A stretch of 64,000 nucleotides of DNA from JBJXHN01 sp046233135. GTDB taxonomy: Bacteria > Pseudomonadota > Alphaproteobacteria > Rhodospirillales > Rhodospirillaceae. This document shows, piece after piece, positions 61,531-64,000 of the stretch; position 1 is the stretch's first letter, and each line of letters starts with the position of its first letter. Below the pieces are notes generated by a model. It had not been told where the DNA came from and ran no database searches. It was given only the letters and a program-made list of their open reading frames with translations. Location: NCBI GenBank assembly GCA_046233135.1, contig JBJXHN010000007.1:124001-188000 (forward strand), read 5' to 3'. The translations under genes were made by a program, and so were the position numbers.

Positions 61531-63020
61531 TCCCCGACCACCACCACCCGGTTGCGGCCGTCGTTCTTGGCCTTGTACAGCATCTCGTCGGCGCGGGTGA
61601 TCATGGTGTCGATGTCGCCGCTGGTCTCACCGGAAACACCGATGCTGATGGTCACCGCCAGGGTCTTGTCGCCCACCTGGAAGGGATGGCTTTCGACCGC
61701 CTGGCGGAAGCCGTCGAACAGGGCGCGGGCCGCTTCCAGCTCCGTATCCGGGGTGATGACGCAGAATTCCTCGCCGCCGAAGCGGGCGACCACGTCGCTG
61801 GTGCGGAAGCGGTCTTTCAGCATCTTGCCCAGCTCGCGCAGCACCACGTCGCCGCCGTCATGGCCATAGGTGTCGTTGATCGACTTGAAGCGGTCGATGT
61901 CCATCACCGCCAGCGCCACGGGATGCCCCGCGCGGTGGGCGCCGGAAATCAGCGGAATGCCCACGTTGAGCAGATTGCGGCGGTTGCTCAGGCCGGTCAG
62001 GTAATCGGTGGTGGCGGCTTTTTCGGCGCTGACCATTTTCTGGTAGTGCATGGCATTGGCCATGGCGATGGAGATCTTCGAGGCAAAGACCTCCAGCAAC
62101 TGACGGTCCGTTTCTTCCACCGGACCATGGCCGCCGCGCAGCAGGGCCGCGGTGCCGCTTTCCGTGCCGGTGTTGAGGTATAGCACCGTGTAGTCGGCCG
62201 TATACTGGTTGCATCCCTCGTCCAGCGCCCGATAGACCAGGGGCAGCAGCTCGGAAAAAGCCGGCGAGGCTTCCGGCGTGCCGTCGGGGTAATCGGCATA
62301 GTCGCCCGAGCAGGCCAGAACCTCCAGGTCCTTGCCGTCGCGGGAGGTCGGGCCGGCAGGCAGGCCGGGCACTAGGGGGCCATCCGGAGTGCAGCGCATG
62401 CAGATCACCCCGTTGGGCCGGCAGTCCAGGAACGACGACATTTGCGTCAGCACACCGGACGCGAATTCCTGCAACGACCGCACCTGGAACAGATCGGCGG
62501 AGCTGTTGAGGATCTTTTCCATCCCCCGCCGGTTCTTTTCCAGCATCTGGATGGTTTCGTAGGATCGCAGCGAGGCGACAACGGTGGTGAACAGCTTCTG
62601 TGCCGTCAGTTCGTTCTTCGCTTTGTAATCGTTGATGTCGTAATCGACGATCACCCGTTCTTCCGGCGCCTGTCCGGGCTGTCCGGTGCGCAGGATGATG
62701 CGGATGGCCGGGTTGGCCAGGTCTTCACGGATGATGCGGACCAGGCGCAAGCCGGCGTCGTCAGTCTCCATGACCACATCCAGCAGCACCACCGCGATGT
62801 TCTTCTCCCGCTCCAGTACCTCCCGCGCTTCGATGGAGGAATAGGCCGACAGCAGGCGCACGCCCCGGTTCTTGTAGGTCAGCTTGCCCAGGATCAACTG
62901 GGTGACCGTATGGACCTCCTGGTCGTCGTCAACCACCAGGATGGTCCAGGGGTCGGCTTTCCGGTCCGTGCCTTCGGCGGAGCGGGCCTTGAATTTCAGG
63001 GGGGTCTTGGGCGTCGACAT
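61527..63020 (-). CDS. Response regulator with DUF3369 and GGDEF domains (diguanylate cyclase)
   Basis: Makes c-di-GMP from two GTP, controlled by phosphorylation. The 497 residues have a receiver domain (ILVVDDDQEVHTVTQ, acceptor Asp in VVLLDVVMETDD), a DUF3369 domain (about 165-340), and a GGDEF domain (TDYLTGLSNRRNLLN, DRFKSINDTYGHDGGDVVL). The active site is GGEEF in ARFGGEEF, and RTSD five residues before it is an intact inhibitory I-site (RxxD). The start at 63020 follows a weak ribosome site. The histidine kinase encoded just upstream on the same strand is its likely partner. Confidence 0.92.
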   Translation of the reverse strand: MSTPKTPLKFKARSAEGTDRKADPWTILVVDDDQEVHTVTQLILGKLTYKNRGVRLLSAYSSIEAREVLEREKNIAVVLLDVVMETDDAGLRLVRIIREDLANPAIRIILRTGQPGQAPEERVIVDYDINDYKAKNELTAQKLFTTVVASLRSYETIQMLEKNRRGMEKILNSSADLFQVRSLQEFASGVLTQMSSFLDCRPNGVICMRCTPDGPLVPGLPAGPTSRDGKDLEVLACSGDYADYPDGTPEASPAFSELLPLVYRALDEGCNQYTADYTVLYLNTGTESGTAALLRGGHGPVEETDRQLLEVFASKISIAMANAMHYQKMVSAEKAATTDYLTGLSNRRNLLNVGIPLISGAHRAGHPVALAVMDIDRFKSINDTYGHDGGDVVLRELGKMLKDRFRTSDVVARFGGEEFCVITPDTELEAARALFDGFRQAVESHPFQVGDKTLAVTISIGVSGETSGDIDTMITRADEMLYKAKNDGRNRVVVVGD

Positions 63021-63077
63021 GGGCGGAATCCGCTGCTGGTCTGGGTGGAAGGCGGTTGAACAAGGGCGATGGAGAGC

Positions 63078-63188
63078 CCTAGTGCACTGACACATTCAGA
63101 TGGTTCAGCGGTCAGTGCACTAGGACTTTGTTTATGCATCAACTTTCCAAACTTCGGCTGACGCCTTCGTTTGGGTCGATGCACTAGG
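63078..63188. mobile_element. MITE-like element between kinase and regulator genes
   Basis: A 111-base stretch whose ends read CCTAGTGCACTGAC (63078) and, on the other strand, CCTAGTGCATCGAC (from 63188), an imperfect terminal inverted repeat. A third copy of the end, inverted, lies at 63111-63124 (GTCAGTGCACTAGG), making a perfect 14-base hairpin with the left end. TA lies at each boundary, as expected for IS630/Tc1-type insertion. The kinase stop codon TAG falls in the right end. No transposase gene is inside. Confidence 0.55.
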
Positions 63189-64000
63189 CCTGATCGGAAA
63201 TGTCCCTGGGAATACGGATGCGGAAAGTGGTTCCCTCCCCTTCCGCACTCTCCAGGGCGATGGTGCCCTTCAGTGACTGGGTAACGGTGTTGTAGATGAT
63301 GTGCAGGCCCAGCCCGCTGCCGCCGGTGCCGCGCTTGGTGGTGTAGAAAGGCTCGAACACGCGTTCGTGCAGGGCGGCCGGGATGCCCACCCCGTCATCG
63401 CGATAGATCAGCTCCACCATGCTTCCCCGGGGTGTCGCGGAAATGTGGATGGTGCCGGCCTGGTCGGGGGCGAAGGCATGGATGATGGAGTTGGTCACCA
63501 GATTGGTCACCACCTGAGACAGGGTGCCGGGGAGGGTCTTCATGTCCAGGTCGTCGGGGCACTCGATCTTGGTGGTGATCTGCGTCTTCTTCAGCGCGGG
63601 ATGCAGGCTGTTCAGGATCTCGCGCAGGTAAACGTCCAGATTGAATTCCCGCCGTTCGCCGCTGGTCTGGTCCACGGCCACCTGCTTGAAGCTGGTGATC
63701 AGGTCGGCGGCCCGCTGGCTGTTCAGGGTGATCAGCTGCGCGGCCTGAGAGGCGGTGGCGAAATAGTCGCTCAGGTCTTCCTCGCCCATCTCGCCGTTTT
63801 CATACAGGGCCAGCGCCTTGCGGGTCTCCGCCTCCAGATGGGTGGCCGAGCCCAGGGTGACCCCGATGGGGGTGTTGACCTCATGGGCCACGCCGGCCAC
63901 CAGCCCCCCCAGGGCAGCCATCTTTTCGGCCTTTACCAGCTCGGTCTGGGCTTCCTGCTGGCGCTGCAGGGCGTCTTCGGCTGTTTTCTTGGCGGTCAGC
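63184..64000 (-). CDS. Sensor histidine kinase, C-terminal part (cut by window edge)
   Basis: The visible 271 residues hold a kinase core: coiled-coil lead (ALQRQQEAQTELVKAEKMAALG), acceptor His in VAGVAHEVNTPIGVTLG, N-box with intact Asn pair (QVVTNLVTNSIIHAF), G1 (RDDGVGIP), F-box (VFEPFYTTK) and G2 (GTGGSGLGLHIIY). The sensor part lies outside the window. SFKQVAVDQTSGERREF matches the same region of the 50534 kinase, so the two are paralogues. It is upstream of the REC-DUF3369-GGDEF gene and probably phosphorylates it. Its last codon is followed by a TAG that lies in the MITE-like element. Confidence 0.9.
   Translation of the reverse strand, partial: LTAKKTAEDALQRQQEAQTELVKAEKMAALGGLVAGVAHEVNTPIGVTLGSATHLEAETRKALALYENGEMGEEDLSDYFATASQAAQLITLNSQRAADLITSFKQVAVDQTSGERREFNLDVYLREILNSLHPALKKTQITTKIECPDDLDMKTLPGTLSQVVTNLVTNSIIHAFAPDQAGTIHISATPRGSMVELIYRDDGVGIPAALHERVFEPFYTTKRGTGGSGLGLHIIYNTVTQSLKGTIALESAEGEGTTFRIRIPRDISDQA

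Overview
The window is GC-rich chromosomal DNA with tightly packed genes, many overlapping by 4 bases (ATGA or GTGA), and Shine-Dalgarno sequences of the GGAGG/AAGGAG type. A MipZ-type division ATPase, a bacteriophytochrome with an HWE-type kinase, a REC-DUF3369-GGDEF regulator and a CobC-type decarboxylase point to an alphaproteobacterium, probably of the Rhodospirillales (relatives of Rhodospirillum, Magnetospirillum or Novispirillum). That placement is inferred from gene content, and the genus cannot be fixed from the sequence. No rRNA, tRNA, CRISPR array or intact insertion sequence was recognised.

Layout. 1-2734: an RND efflux operon on the minus strand (adaptor then permease, the permease cut by the window edge). 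2873-27669: a large exopolysaccharide locus. It holds a polysaccharide deacetylase, a nucleotide-sugar dehydrogenase, two or more glycosyltransferases, a CBM2-plus-glycosidase protein, a Wzc-like co-polymerase, an Alg44-like PilZ/HlyD protein, a WecG/TagA transferase, a Wza-like export lipoprotein, a Wzx flippase, a Wzy polymerase, a DUF6492 protein, a VanZ-like protein, an epimerase, a Gfo/Idh oxidoreductase and a WcaJ-type initiating transferase. A bacteriophytochrome (5470-8064) and a BrnT/XRE toxin-antitoxin pair (16424-16946) sit inside it. 27670-38100: mixed accessory genes, namely an Hpt protein joined to cobC, a small unknown protein, an acyl-CoA ligase, a GH114-like secreted protein, an FAD oxidoreductase, a DUF3179 protein, a YhhQ-type transporter and a glycosyltransferase of mixed base composition. 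38101-42725: a molybdopterin oxidoreductase, then mipZ, a VWA protein and a DnaJ-domain protein. 42920-48472: sugar-nucleotide supply (galU, ugd, pgm and a phosphomannomutase/phosphoglucomutase). 48542-58334: an SDR/HxlR divergent pair, a CHASE-domain kinase with a degraded ATPase, argC, a gamma-carbonic anhydrase, a ketopantoate reductase and four proteins of unknown function. 58427-64000: a PfkB kinase, a PvdE-like ABC exporter, and a histidine kinase plus diguanylate cyclase response regulator.

How the genes fit together. The polysaccharide genes make up nearly a whole Wzx/Wzy-type pathway: the WcaJ-type protein loads the first sugar on undecaprenyl phosphate, the transferases extend it, Wzx flips, Wzy polymerises, and the Wzc-like and Wza-like proteins export. 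Precursors come from galU, ugd, pgm and the mutase about 15 kb away. A PilZ domain with intact c-di-GMP residues (R54/R58 and the DWSVTG motif) on the Alg44-like protein, and an active-looking GGDEF regulator with an I-site at the far end of the window, suggest c-di-GMP control of export. This link is inferred.

The most unusual points are: a Wzx/Wzy locus that carries an Alg44-type c-di-GMP receptor together with a Wzc-like protein whose Walker A' motif is altered and whose tyrosine tail is missing; a BrnT toxin paired with an XRE rather than a BrnA antitoxin, with a perfect palindrome inside its promoter; a 30-base in-frame duplication of the pgm end in which every codon change is synonymous; a triplicated hairpin after the DUF3179 gene; and a 111-base MITE-like element that supplies the stop codon of a histidine kinase.
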